DNA from: Theropithecus gelada
Lineage: Eukaryota > Chordata > Mammalia > Primates > Cercopithecidae
Reading direction: 5' to 3'
Assembly (NCBI RefSeq): GCF_003255815.1
Contig: NC_037682.1
Coordinates: 17,072,965 to 17,136,964, forward strand
Length of the DNA stretch: 64,000 nt
Part shown: piece by piece, positions 1 through 10,284 of the stretch
How positions within the stretch are numbered: the first letter of the stretch is position 1
Layout of the letters: the number at the start of each line of letters is the position of its first letter
Notes under the pieces: model-generated
What the model saw: the letters and a program-made list of their open reading frames with translations, nothing else
What the model was told of the DNA's origin: nothing
Databases searched by the model: none
Program-made: the position numbers and the translations under genes

Positions 1-935
1 ACTGCATAAAATTTTGTGAGTCTTTTATATTTATTATGCCTTTATAATAGAAAAGATATTTTTGATATCACAGAGTTTTGTTTGCTTTTCTGTTCAATCT
101 GACAAACTTCATCTTGCAATTTTTGTGTCTAGAGTACTCTTGGTTAATACACATATGGGTAGAATTAATGTTACTACTGATTCTGCTGAATTAAGTTTAC
201 CATCTTGATACTGCATCTTTACTTGCTTCAAGTATTTCTTGTTTCTTCCATTCACCTCTTTTTGAGTTGGATTATTTTTTATGATTCCATTTATTTTGTA
301 TGCTCTATTGGCTTCTTATTTTAAGACTTTTAAAAATTGTGATACTTTTGCAGCAATTTACAATATATTTAGTAATAAATTATTGATCTTCCATAGACCC
401 TAAAAGAGTAAACATCTTAGTCCTCTTTATCCATGATGCTATTGTTGTAGACTTTACTTTTACAGACTCTATAAATGCTGTTTCACTGGTGTATTTTCTT
501 AAGACTGATATATTTTAGAGCAATTTAAAATAACATAAATTTGATCATTGACATAATTTCTCATACTCTGTATTTATTTGCATAACTTTGAATTTCTATC
601 TGATATCATTTTGCTTCTTGGATATGTTATTTTAACATTCCTGGTAGCGCACACCTGTGATCAATGAATTATGTCAGTTTTTGTTAGATTAAATTTTTTT
701 ATTAATTTTAGAAAGAGATTTCCATTGTGTATATGATTCCGGGTTGACAGTTTTGTTGTTTTCCCAACAACATTTCAGTTTCTCATCTTTTTTTCCTATA
801 ATAATTTTTGTAGTTACTGCCAGGAAATCTGGTGTAACGCTTACAACACTGGAATGTAATGCTTACAACATTACAACAGATTTCTTCCTTTAGATCAGTC
901 GTTCTACAGTAGAAGTGAATTTGTGTCTCCACCAC
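1..935. other. Unassigned AT-rich intergenic DNA
   Basis: No credible ORF or named repeat could be fixed here. The strand is T-rich and its texture resembles antisense old L1 sequence, but I could not match it with confidence. Confidence 0.4.
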
Positions 936-939
936 CAAA

Positions 940-1110
940 ATGGTTCATTCGGCAAAGGTAGAGACATTTTGATGTCACACCTGGAAGGAGATACTGCTCA
1001 CATCTAGTGCACAGAGGTCAGGATGCCGGTAACCATCCTACCGCTCTCAGCATAGTGCCCAACATCAACCATTTTCCAGTAAAAAAATATTAATAATGCT
1101 GATGTTGCAA
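940..1110 (+). mobile_element. MER5A-like DNA transposon (hAT-Charlie, non-autonomous)
   Basis: The order of motifs resembles the MER5A consensus as I remember it: a 'cat-cta-gtg' block, 'aggtcaggatgc', then 'aaccatccta' and a downstream 'ccaac' block. The copy is diverged and its terminal inverted repeats were not resolved. It is an old, immobile fragment. Confidence 0.55.
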
Positions 1111-1254
1111 AGCCCCACTTGATGTGTAACGACTCTTCCTTTCATATTTTCTCTTTTACTTTTTTTCCTTCACCACGAGTGTGATGTGACGTGATGTGAT
1201 GTGTGTGTGAATTCTGCTTAGTTCTAAGATCTTGAATCTATGGCTTGGTGTCTT

Positions 1255-1745
1255 TTGTTAACTTCAGAAAATTGTTAGTCATTATATTTAAACATATTCT
1301 CTTTGGCTTAACTTTATCTTAAAAAAAAAAAAAACCTCAGAGTTTCCAATTACAGTTATTTTGATTATTTGATATTGTTACACAGATTTTAGATGTGTTC
1401 TTTTTTTCTCTTTGTGTCTAATTTTGAGCATTTTATACTGATTGATCTTTAATTTCACTAATATATTACTCAGCTATGTTGAGACTACTCTCATACCCCT
1501 TAAATAATTCTTTATTACTTTCTTACTGTAATTTCTAGCTGTTTTACTGATTCAGTTTTATATTTTCCACGACTTTGCTGAAATTCACTATTTATGCATG
1601 TGGTCTATCTTTTCCAATAGAGCCCCTAACAATCATAGTTATTCTATATTGCCTGTATAATATTTCTAATGTCTAGGCTATATCCGAATCTGGTTCTGTT
1701 TATTTGTTTTCTTACAGTGAGTTGTTCTCCCCTACATATATGTTC
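1255..1745 (-). mobile_element. Old L1 (L1M/HAL1-like) fragment, antisense
   Basis: Successive phrases such as 'agagtttcca', 'ttccaatagagcccctaaca', 'atagttattctat' and 'atatccgaatctggttctg' follow in order the antisense 5'/ORF1-side sequence of old L1/HAL1 elements. It is heavily diverged and has no coding capacity. A poly(A) run at about 1321 interrupts it. Confidence 0.5.
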
Positions 1746-2230
1746 TCCCACATAATTTTTGTTAAAGATTGATATTATTTGTAGAACAATAGATGCTGAG
1801 TAAATCACATTAAATGTGTAGAGTTGAGCTGGGCTTCGATTCTGTTGATACTATGGTTATATTAATGCACCACAAGTTACAGATTCCTCTAATGTAACCT
1901 TATATTTCAGTAGGACACTGATTTGTCAGAGATTCTGGATGCCTAATTTACCTAAGCTTTAAGTCTTCCCTTTGCTACTTCAGAAAGAAACTATCTTCAG
2001 GTTCTTCCCCAACCCCTAGCAAATAAACTTCTCAGAAACTGAGTAAGTGAATCTCTAATGACTGAATATCAATTCCACTTGGATATAGGGAGATTTTACC
2101 AAGTTTGCTTTCACCAACAAATAAAAGTGACATAATTATATATAGTCAATTATTTAAATAACTGATGATAAGGATTCATGAGAATTTTGACATATGTGAG
2201 TGATATTAAAAATATATACATATATCTCAA
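1746..2230. other. Unassigned intergenic DNA
   Basis: I see no gene and no recognisable repeat in this stretch before the first Alu. Confidence 0.4.
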
Positions 2231-2233
2231 ATG

Positions 2234-2531
2234 GGCCGGGTGTGGTGGCTCACGCCTGTAATCCTATCACTTTGGGAGGCCAAAGAGGGCAGATCAGGAG
2301 GTCAGATGTTCGAGACCAGTCTGGCCAACATAGTGAAACCCCATTTCTACTAAAAATACAAAAAAAAAAAAAACAGGTGTGGTGTTGTGCACCTGTATCC
2401 CAGCTACTCTGGAGGCTGAGGCAGGAGAAGTGAGTGAACTTGGGAGGTTGCAGTGAGCTGAGATCACACCATTGCATTCCAGCATGGGTGACAGTGCCAG
2501 TCTCCATCTCAAGAAAGAACAACAACAACAC
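2234..2531 (+). mobile_element. Alu SINE, full length
   Basis: It begins with the pol III box A region (gggccgggtgtggtggctca). It has both monomers separated by an A-rich linker at about 2356-2374 and ends in an 'aagaacaacaacaacaca' tail. Divergence suggests an AluS-age copy. The short ORFs on either strand here are Alu shadows. Confidence 0.9.
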
Positions 2532-2589
2532 AATTCCTTTCTGATCTTCATTTCAATGTGACTAAACATCGTAATCTCAATGGACAAGA

Positions 2590-3632
2590 AAAATGTTTTT
2601 TATAAAATTCAATATCTCTTCTTAGGCATTCAGTTCCCTAGGCATTGAAAGAGCATACCTCAGAATAATAAGAGTCATCTGTGAAAAATTCACAGCCAAC
2701 ATCATACTGAATGGGCGAAACCTAGAAGCATTACCCTTGAGAACTTGAATTAGAAAAGGATGCAAACCCTCACCATTCTTATTCAGCATCATAGTGGAAG
2801 TCATAACCATAGCAATCGGGTAGGAGAAATAAATAAAAGACATTTATATAGGAAATGAAAAAGTCAGATTATCTCTTTTGGATAACAATAGGATTCTGTA
2901 CCTAGAAAACCCTAAAGACTCTGCTAAAGGCTTCTAGAAGTGATAAACTACTTCAATAAAGTTTCAGAATACAAAATCAATATACAAAAATTAGTAGTGG
3001 TTACATGCACCAGCAACATTCAAGCTGAGAGCCAAATCAAGAGTGTAATACTAGGCAGTGAAGTACCTAGAAATACATCCAACAAAGGAGGTGAAAATCT
3101 CTACAGGGAGAACTACAAAACACTGCTGAAAGAGATTAGAGATGACACAACAAACTGGAAAACAGTCTATGCTTATCAATTGGAAGAATCAATAACATCA
3201 AAATGGCCACACCGCCCAAAGCAATTTACAGATTCAACACAATTCCTTTTAAACTACTAACATCATTTTTCTTCCACAAAATTAGAAAAAATCTATTCTA
3301 AAATCCATAAGCAAAACAAAAAATCCAGAGTCATAACATTACCCCAACTTCAAACTATGCCAAAAGACTACAGTAACCAAAACAATATGGTACTGCTACA
3401 AAAACAGATACACAGACTAAAAGAACAGAAGAGAGAACCCAGAAATAAAGCCACCCACCTACAACCATCTGATTTTTGACAAAGTCAACAAAAATAAGCA
3501 ATGGTATAAGAACTCCCAGTTCACTAAATAGTGCTGAAATAACTGGCTAGCCATATGCCAGAGAATGAAACTGGACCACTTCCTGTCACCATCTACAAAA
3601 ATTAACTCAATATAGACTAAGGACTTAAATTT
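2590..3632 (+). mobile_element. L1 fragment, ORF2 reverse-transcriptase part, degenerate
   Basis: The plus strand reads through typical L1 ORF2 phrases: the 'gaaaaattcacagccaacatc' region, 'agggagaactacaaaacactgctgaaagagat', and 'acagactaa...accca...ataaagcc'. Frames are broken by stops, so it is dead. Both the L1 5' end and the 3' UTR are missing. L1 similarity stops next to an ambiguous base at 3633. Confidence 0.88.
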
Positions 3633-3633
3633 N
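3633..3633. other. Ambiguous base (n)
   Basis: This is the only n I noticed in the window. It lies exactly where the L1 similarity ends, so it could mark an assembly or consensus problem as well as a simple base-call ambiguity. Confidence 0.9.
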
Positions 3634-4730
3634 GTGAGACAAGGGACCGGATAGAAAAGAGGTTAAAAATACATGTAATTTTTGGTAACAGTTTAAGTTT
3701 TTGTATGGGTAATAAATTTACACATATTTGTTATATTAGTTAAATAAATGTAAAAAGCAATAACATAAAATAAATAAAAGATGATAAAATTGTTTAGAAA
3801 TAGGTAAATTCTGCTGTTAAAATTTTATTATAAGAACTGGTTCCTTCTAATTATCTGTTGACTCTGCTTCCTTCTGTATTGGCTTTTTTAAACTCATGGT
3901 AAGATTATAAGCAGGGGTCCTGTATCTGTACTCTCAGCAACTCTATTAGGAATAAGAAAATGACTTCTCTCAATAGTCCAGAAAAATGTGTTGACTTTGC
4001 ATTTGTTTGCTAATAGTGCTTCAATCCAATCATTAACTCCTAGGGGACTTGTTTTATAATCAATCTAGTAAGAGTCATATTCACACACTTGGGAAGAAAT
4101 AACACAATCCAAACATTACACAAATATGCTGAAAATGGCAAAGTTATGGCTACTTAGAGGAAAATGAGAGTTCAGAGCCCACCGAGACAGTTTCTACAAC
4201 TTGACATTAGTGTTCTTATGAGGCAGGCAGGATGCATCTGCAAAAGTATTTAGATATTGTACAGAAAAACAACAAATAACCACCAAAGATTGCATGTTTT
4301 CTCCTTATTGAGACTACACTCCATATTATATTATGAAAACTAGTGCACTCTAGAATAGGTGCTGAAATAGAATAGATGTTGAAAATCCTGACACTTTCAA
4401 CATCTCATTTGGTGTGTTGATTATAAGTGCTAAGTCGTATCAGTGAAAGAGATTTCTACTGCAGCATTTGATGTATCTCAAGTCCCAACCTCACTTACAT
4501 TGCTGTTCTTTTAAATGAGTAGTTTTAGTGTAGTTCAGAAAGAATCTTTTATTTACATCCTTAACTGTCGTATGGGTAATTTTACAGAAAAGTTAATTAT
4601 AAACTATTACCCAAGTTCTCTTCCAATGTGGTTTCATTTGTCATATTTATTAATTTACTTAATAAATATGCAATTGATTATTTAATGCCGACTATTAATT
4701 GTCATTTTCAACATTTTCTTAGGGTAGATA
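3634..4730. other. Unassigned intergenic DNA
   Basis: No gene, no clear repeat. AT-rich single-copy-looking sequence. Confidence 0.4.
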
Positions 4731-4734
4731 AGTG

Positions 4735-4890
4735 AGCAACCCGGGCAAGCTGCTTAACTTCTGTAAGTTTCAGTTTTCATTCAGTTTTATTACTTACTTC
4801 ATGGAATAGTTATGGGGATTAAAAGATCAAACTTTTACAAAGTGATAAACAGAGCCTAGTATATAAAAAGCATTCAATATATATTTGGTA
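4735..4890 (-). repeat. MIR SINE, antisense
   Basis: It contains the MIR antisense order: 'gggcaagctgcttaacttctg', 'cagtttt', 'tagttatggggatta', then 'aaagcattcaatatatattt'. Ancient and diverged. Confidence 0.65.
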
Positions 4891-5688
4891 GAATAAAATT
4901 ATGTTAATAAAAACGTGTGTAATGAGTGCTATTTTACTAACTTGAGTTAATAAAACAAATAGAAATGAAGTTGAAAAAAGTGAGATTAAGTTCTTGGTGT
5001 GCATATTAATCCTCAGACCACTTGCTATGAATATGAGGGTTCTCGGAGGGAGATGTCTATATCCCACAGAGTAGAACCTCTTGTTTTAAGACATCATACT
5101 TCCTTTCCTACATACTACTTGCAAATAAATTATACATGTATTATTGAAGCTAGAAAAATTCGTTTCCCAATGCCAGGAGGGGCAACTTTAAATCACCGGT
5201 GGGAGCAGAAGTATTTCTTGGTGATCCACATCTTCTTTAACCAATGACTTTCTGTTTTCTCTCACTCTCTCCACCATCCATTTGTATTTTTCCTATTTTT
5301 CCCTCGTATCTTTGGCGTGCTTGAGGCACCTCCACATCCTCATTTGTATCTAATTAATGAGTATGAGGAAGATCAACTTACTGTTCGTGTAGGCTAAATA
5401 GACAAACCAAAAGTTAAATTTATTACAACATTGGAATTGATTTCAATTTGCAAAATAAGGGAAACTTTAGGGAATAATATTGTCTAGGATGCTAAAACCT
5501 TTTATCATGTCTTGAAGTACTCCCTCTGAAATGCAGGAAAAAAGTTTTTTCCCAACATTCCATGGGAAGGCTGCTTTCAAAAAGAGATAATCTCGACACT
5601 AATTTAGAGAAAGGAACAGGAAAAAAAAAATGAATATTCAACTGTTTTCAAGGTTTAATGTTAACATATGAAATAAATATAATAAAAT
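4891..5688. other. Unassigned intergenic DNA
   Basis: No credible gene. The 82-residue ORF near 4999-5247 has no features I recognise. Part could be the diverged upstream portion of the ERV-L element that becomes recognisable from about 5690. Confidence 0.4.
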
Positions 5689-5689
5689 A

Positions 5690-7862
5690 CAGTATTTGGA
5701 ATAAAACAATCTTTTGAATTCAACAAATACAAGCCTGAACTGGTAAAAGCTTGGCCTGAGCAAATCAGAAGACAAGAGTGGTTCAGGAACAAATGGATAG
5801 TTCTGACTCTCATATGACTCATCTCTGTTAAATCAATGCCTCTTCCTCAAGTCACACATATGGCCTCACCGGGAAGCCTCTGGGATCATCTGACAGAGGA
5901 GGAAAGGATTCTGGTCAGGTTCACATACAAGTCACCACAGTACATTGACATTAACCTAAAAGGACATCCCAGCCCTAAATGGTGGCCTTAAAGGTATGTA
6001 GCGTAGAGAATTTCTGCTAATGGACAAAACCCTGAATAATATTCTTGGTTTCAACTTTGTGTAGAAGGGGAAGAGTCCTGGGTAATAAATATACATTGAC
6101 TGGAGGCAGTGGTAAATGCCTAGTTTGTTGATAAAGTGCCTGGAAGATCAGAAGACTGGACCAAGTAATCTGGAAAAGAGTTATGTGAATAGACCTATTG
6201 AAGTTAGACCTAACTTGAAAGCATGTACAAGAGAACAGGCTTTAACTATCCAGATGATGAGGATGAACTGTGCTCTGACATGGTCCGTCCCTAAGGATAT
6301 TCCAGTGATAGCACAATGAGCCCATGAACAGAGAGTCTATACTGGCAAGGATGTTTTATGCCTGGGCTCAGCGACACGAGCTCCCTACCATAAATGCTCA
6401 TCTGCCGTCTGCCCGCTCTGAGTGTCCAACATGCCAGTAACAGAATCCATGCCTGAGCACTCAATGTGATGCCTGTCTCTGGGAAAATATTCATGTGCCT
6501 GATAGCGTGTTAATTATATAAAACCTCTTCCACCCTGAAAGTGAAAGCAATTGGTCCTAATCAGAAACAATAGACACTGTAGATGCAGATTTGTCTTCCA
6601 TCTCCATAGTACCTTCATCTACACCAACATTTGACAGCTTGCAGACGGACTGACACATTGACATAATATCCATTAAAGATTGCCTAGGACCTGGTACCTA
6701 TTTTGGGGCAAAGGAGATATAAAATGTTCTCATGATCTCAGAATTCACTGATCTTCCTGTATAGCCCATCACCCATAAGTATCTAGCTTCATAGAAGAGG
6801 GGAAAGGACTGGTAAACGCTCAATCAAGGGACTAGCTAGAAGTCAGCTCTGGAGGAGACAGGATGCTCGTTTCAGGATTCAGCGTATGCATTGAATGCTG
6901 ACCCGATGCCTGGTACGCGGTGTGGAGTCCCCATTTGCCTGCCATATACGTCATTCTGAGATTCAAGGGGTGAAAGTAGAGTGTTTTCTAATTTTTGCAC
7001 TCCCAGAAACTCACTTTCTTAGTCTTCAGATTCACGAGGACCAAAGCCCTGGTTTCTAGAGAGAAAAACATATTTTCCAGGAACACAGCAGGAACCACTA
7101 TTTTGTGCTCCTTATGCAAATGGACCAGCAGGAAAAAAAAAAAATAGTTACTATTTTGGCTAGAGTACTTGATTCTGGTTATCATGAGTGGCTAGTGTTG
7201 TCATAATGGATTAGGACAGAGATGATTGTATCCAGAACACAGAGAAGGTAGTGGAATCTCTCTTAGCACTTGCACACCAGGGATAACTGTAACTGGACAA
7301 TTGCAGCAACTACAGTAAATAAGAACAAGGCAACTAGGGATCAAACTCTTATATAATGCTTTCAGTCACCCCACAGGGTAGACAACCTAAACCAACTGAA
7401 GTGCTGGCCAAGGGCGAAAGAAATCAAGGGTGAGAAAATGGGTGCTGGAAGAGGAAGATGTTCTCTATCAGCTATGGTTCTGGGAATTGCTGCAACATTA
7501 AGGAAGTTATCTCAGTTGTGTTTTTCTTTAGGTCTAGTTCGGAAAACAGAACTGGTCACAATCCTAAGGACATTCTCGATTACTACCTCCCAGTCTCTGG
7601 CCACATACTCAATCAGTTGCGAACCCTGGATGTTACCTCGTTCATCTCACCCTCTCACACTGCCGGCCGCTTTGACCTTCCCTGGGATAGGACTGTTTTC
7701 TGGCATGGTCTCCAGTGTGCCTGCTGTGGCGACAGCATCCACGTCCAATCTGACTAGACCCTGGGGTTTCATTTGTAAGTGCTGTCGTGGAGAGACGGTC
7801 AGATCATATTATTCTCTAAAGGAAAGAGTTACGTGTCAATGTTTATACTATTCCTTTCTGTG
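5690..7862 (+). mobile_element. ERV-L class endogenous retrovirus, internal pol remnant
   Basis: About 2.2 kb of the plus strand follows the 3' half of an ERV-L-type pol region in order. Blocks near 5860-5930 (grading into 'cctctgggatcatctgac'), near 6290-6480, near 6700-6790 ('tatagcccatcacccataag') and near 7360-7420 ('gtcaccccacagggtagaca') match the family consensus as remembered. They span the RNase H/integrase side of pol and the region beyond it. Stops and shifts break every frame; the longest open stretch is 141 codons (7438-7863). No flanking LTR was recognised. The copy is old and cannot encode an enzyme. The exact subfamily (HERV-L, ERVL-E, ERVL-B4) is undecided. Confidence 0.75.
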
Positions 7863-7864
7863 AC

Positions 7865-9160
7865 TACAAACATAACATAAAATAGAAATTATAAGTGAAT
7901 ATAGGTAAAAAATTATTTTTAATGGAAGGAATCATAAGAAACTGCTAACAATGGTGTGTTTCTAAGAAAAGATAGGAAAGTGATTATTATGCTTTTTCTT
8001 TCAGTTTTTACATTGTTGAACTGTTCGAGTTTTCAGACAGTTCAGTATGCATGTGTTCCTTTATATATTCATGTAAATAAGACATCTGTATGGTAATATT
8101 ATGCAACTTTTCATTTTCTTCTTTTCTTTTGTCATTGTGTTATGACAAAAGCTAATAAGTGCATATTTTAAAAAATAAAATTTCTGTTAAACTTAGTAAA
8201 CTGTCCACAAAAACGTATTTCCTTTGTCGTCTGCATTGTCGCTAAAATAAGAGTAAAATAGAAATTATATGTTAATCCACAATGACAAAAAAGCAGGCAG
8301 GAAATACCGGCTGGTGAAAGATTGTCACACATTTTTTTGAAAAATAGAGAACAGTGTTACCAGGTAGTTGACTCAGTGTTGTGGGGGAAGTTACAGCCAT
8401 CTGAGCAAGGACGGAGAAAACTAGCAAGTTAGTTCACCTGCAAAACTGAGATGCTAAATGCTTGTAGCATATGATTCTACAGAATGTAGGAGTGAAACAT
8501 ACATTGTATTACATGAAAATTATTTTATTTCCACGGGCCATTTTCTACACAGCCAGGTAAGAATTCCTCTATATTATTTCACAAAAGATTGGAGGTTTAT
8601 TCTTTTGAAAGACTGAGCTAAATAATTCCTGGAATTAATGTGGGGGACAGTGATGAAACATGCACGTACAAGGATAAGTGAAATCTACGCTGTGAACTAT
8701 GGGGCCTTTTCCTCTCGCTGCTCCCAGGATGTCAGCAGCCAGCACACATTACAATTTTATCAATTCCCCACCACTCTATACATAGCCTCAGCAGCAGGGT
8801 AAAGGATTTTTTTTTAGGAGGGAATATATGAGTCATACTATAGTGCCTGACACCTCAAAAATTAAGCCCATAAATATGCAAACACTGCCCACACATTTGG
8901 GAATGCTAAATTTTTTAAAATTTATTTCCTCCACTTTAAACATAGGGTGAGTTTCTGCTTTCAGGGATATGACGGCAAGACCAGTGAATGGCAAGATAGG
9001 GTAATCGAAACCGGTCCCCAATGGAAAGCCAGGAGGAATTGCTCTTCTGCATATTTGTGATTCTATGTTTAATAATGTTTCTCTGTCATAGATATTTCAG
9101 GAAGTTATCTAATTATGAAATATTAGAAAAATGCGATAATAATGACAAATAATACCTTAC
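7865..9160. other. Unassigned intergenic DNA downstream of OR4S2-like gene
   Basis: No gene or clear repeat. It includes the 3' flank of the minus-strand OR gene. No polyadenylation site was assigned. Confidence 0.4.
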
Positions 9161-9164
9161 TCTT

Positions 9165-9272
9165 TTGAATGTGTTATTCTCTCATTTTTCCACTCCAAAT
9201 CCCATGACATTGTTATTATCGCCTTCATTGCACAGATGAGTTAAGCAACGCTGAGAAATCTTAAGATCATCT
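9165..9272 (+). repeat. MIR SINE fragment
   Basis: The run 'gttattatcgccttcattgc' followed by 'acagatgag' and 'cttaagatcatctagctt' follows the MIR core and 3' region. It abuts the OR stop codon and so would lie in its 3' UTR. Confidence 0.55.
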
Positions 9273-9275
9273 AGC

Positions 9276-10229
9276 TTAAATTATTAAGTCCAACTTTTTC
9301 CCTTTAGCCTCCAAGAAAACATTTCTGCCCCAAAGTTTCTTCATCGCATTCTTTACCTCTGCATTTCTCAGCGTATAAATCAGAGGATTTAACATGGGAG
9401 TGATAATGGTGTAAAATACAGCCACCATCTTATCCTCTGAAAAGGTGGTATCAGGGCGCATGTACATAAACGTACAGGGGCCGAAAAAGATAATGACCAC
9501 GGCAATGTGGGAGCCACAGGTGGAGAGGGCTTTGCGCCTGCCTTCTGCTGACTGCTTTCTCAGGGAAACCAGGATGATGCTGTAGGAGATTAGCAAGATA
9601 ACAAAACTCCCCAGAGCAATGGTACCGCTGTTGACTGTCACAACAACACCAACAATGTACGTGTCTGTGCAGGCAAGTTTCAACACAGGGTGAACATCAC
9701 AAAAGTAGTGATCTATCTCATTGGGTCCACAAAAGGGTAGCTGGACTACCAGAGCCACTTGGATAATGGAGTGTAAGAACCCACCTACCCATGTCCCTAA
9801 TAACATCTTATTGCATCTCTCCTGGTCCATGATGGTCGTATAATGTAGGGGTTTACAGATAGCCACATAGCGATCATAGGCCATCACAGTGAGGATGAAG
9901 ATCTCAGTGCAACCAAAGAAATGTACTCCAAAGAGCTGCAACATGCACCCCACATAGGAGATGGTTTTGTCCTTTGCTAACAGGTCAACAATCATCTTGG
10001 GAGCTGTGACTGAAGAGTAACAAATGTCCACCAAAGACAAGAAGCTGAGAAAGAAATACATGGGTGACTTAAACAGACTGTTCAGGCAAACTGTCAGCAT
10101 GATGAGGAGATTTCCCAGAAGAATGATTATGTAGAAGACAGAAAATACCACGAAACAAACTTTCTCAATCTCTGGGTTCTGAGAAAGACCCCAGAAAATG
10201 AATTCAGTTACGTTGTTTATATTTTCCAT
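9276..10229 (-). CDS. OR4S2: Olfactory receptor, family 4 subfamily S (OR4S2-like), intact
   Basis: A seven-transmembrane odorant receptor that would act in the cilia of olfactory neurons through a Golf/cAMP pathway. The ORF gives 317 residues from the ATG at 10229. An extension upstream would need a TTG and is not used. Visible marks: N-glycosylation site N6-V-T; GN at 39-40 (TM1); SPMYFFLSFLS at 55-65 (TM2); MAYDRYVAIC at 116-125 (end of TM3); conserved cysteines 95, 167, 177 and 187; SY in TM5; KALSTCGSH at 233-241 (TM6); PMLNPLIY at 278-285 (TM7). No break was found. The protein looks nearly identical to remembered human OR4S2, which ends at K311; here six residues (KLDLII) follow. A splice acceptor lies 37 nt upstream. 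The ligand is unknown to me. Confidence 0.93.
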   Translation of the reverse strand: MENINNVTEFIFWGLSQNPEIEKVCFVVFSVFYIIILLGNLLIMLTVCLNSLFKSPMYFFLSFLSLVDICYSSVTAPKMIVDLLAKDKTISYVGCMLQLFGVHFFGCTEIFILTVMAYDRYVAICKPLHYTTIMDQERCNKMLLGTWVGGFLHSIIQVALVVQLPFCGPNEIDHYFCDVHPVLKLACTDTYIVGVVVTVNSGTIALGSFVILLISYSIILVSLRKQSAEGRRKALSTCGSHIAVVIIFFGPCTFMYMRPDTTFSEDKMVAVFYTIITPMLNPLIYTLRNAEVKNAMKKLWGRNVFLEAKGKKLDLII

Positions 10230-10265
10230 GGAACGAGTCAAGTTCTTAGGAGACAATTAAATTAC

Positions 10266-10283
10266 CTGAAAAAAAGAAAACAT
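10266..10283 (-). promoter_or_regulatory. 3' splice acceptor of the OR4S2-like coding exon
   Basis: On the minus strand a pyrimidine-rich run, tgttttctttttttcag, ends at 10266. The coding exon would start at 10265, leaving a 36-nt 5' UTR part before the ATG. This is the usual OR gene layout with an upstream noncoding exon, which I could not locate. Confidence 0.65.
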
Positions 10284-10284
10284 A

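Noticed and set aside
7438..7863. 141-codon ORF and an overlapping 99-codon ORF as a possible new gene
   Set aside because: They lie in the distal part of an ERV-L internal region, overlap in different frames, and show no domain or conserved start.
10229..10256. Extended N-terminus of the OR4S2-like protein from 10256
   Set aside because: The codon at 10256 is TTG, not ATG. The first ATG in the predicted exon is 10229, which matches the OR family start.
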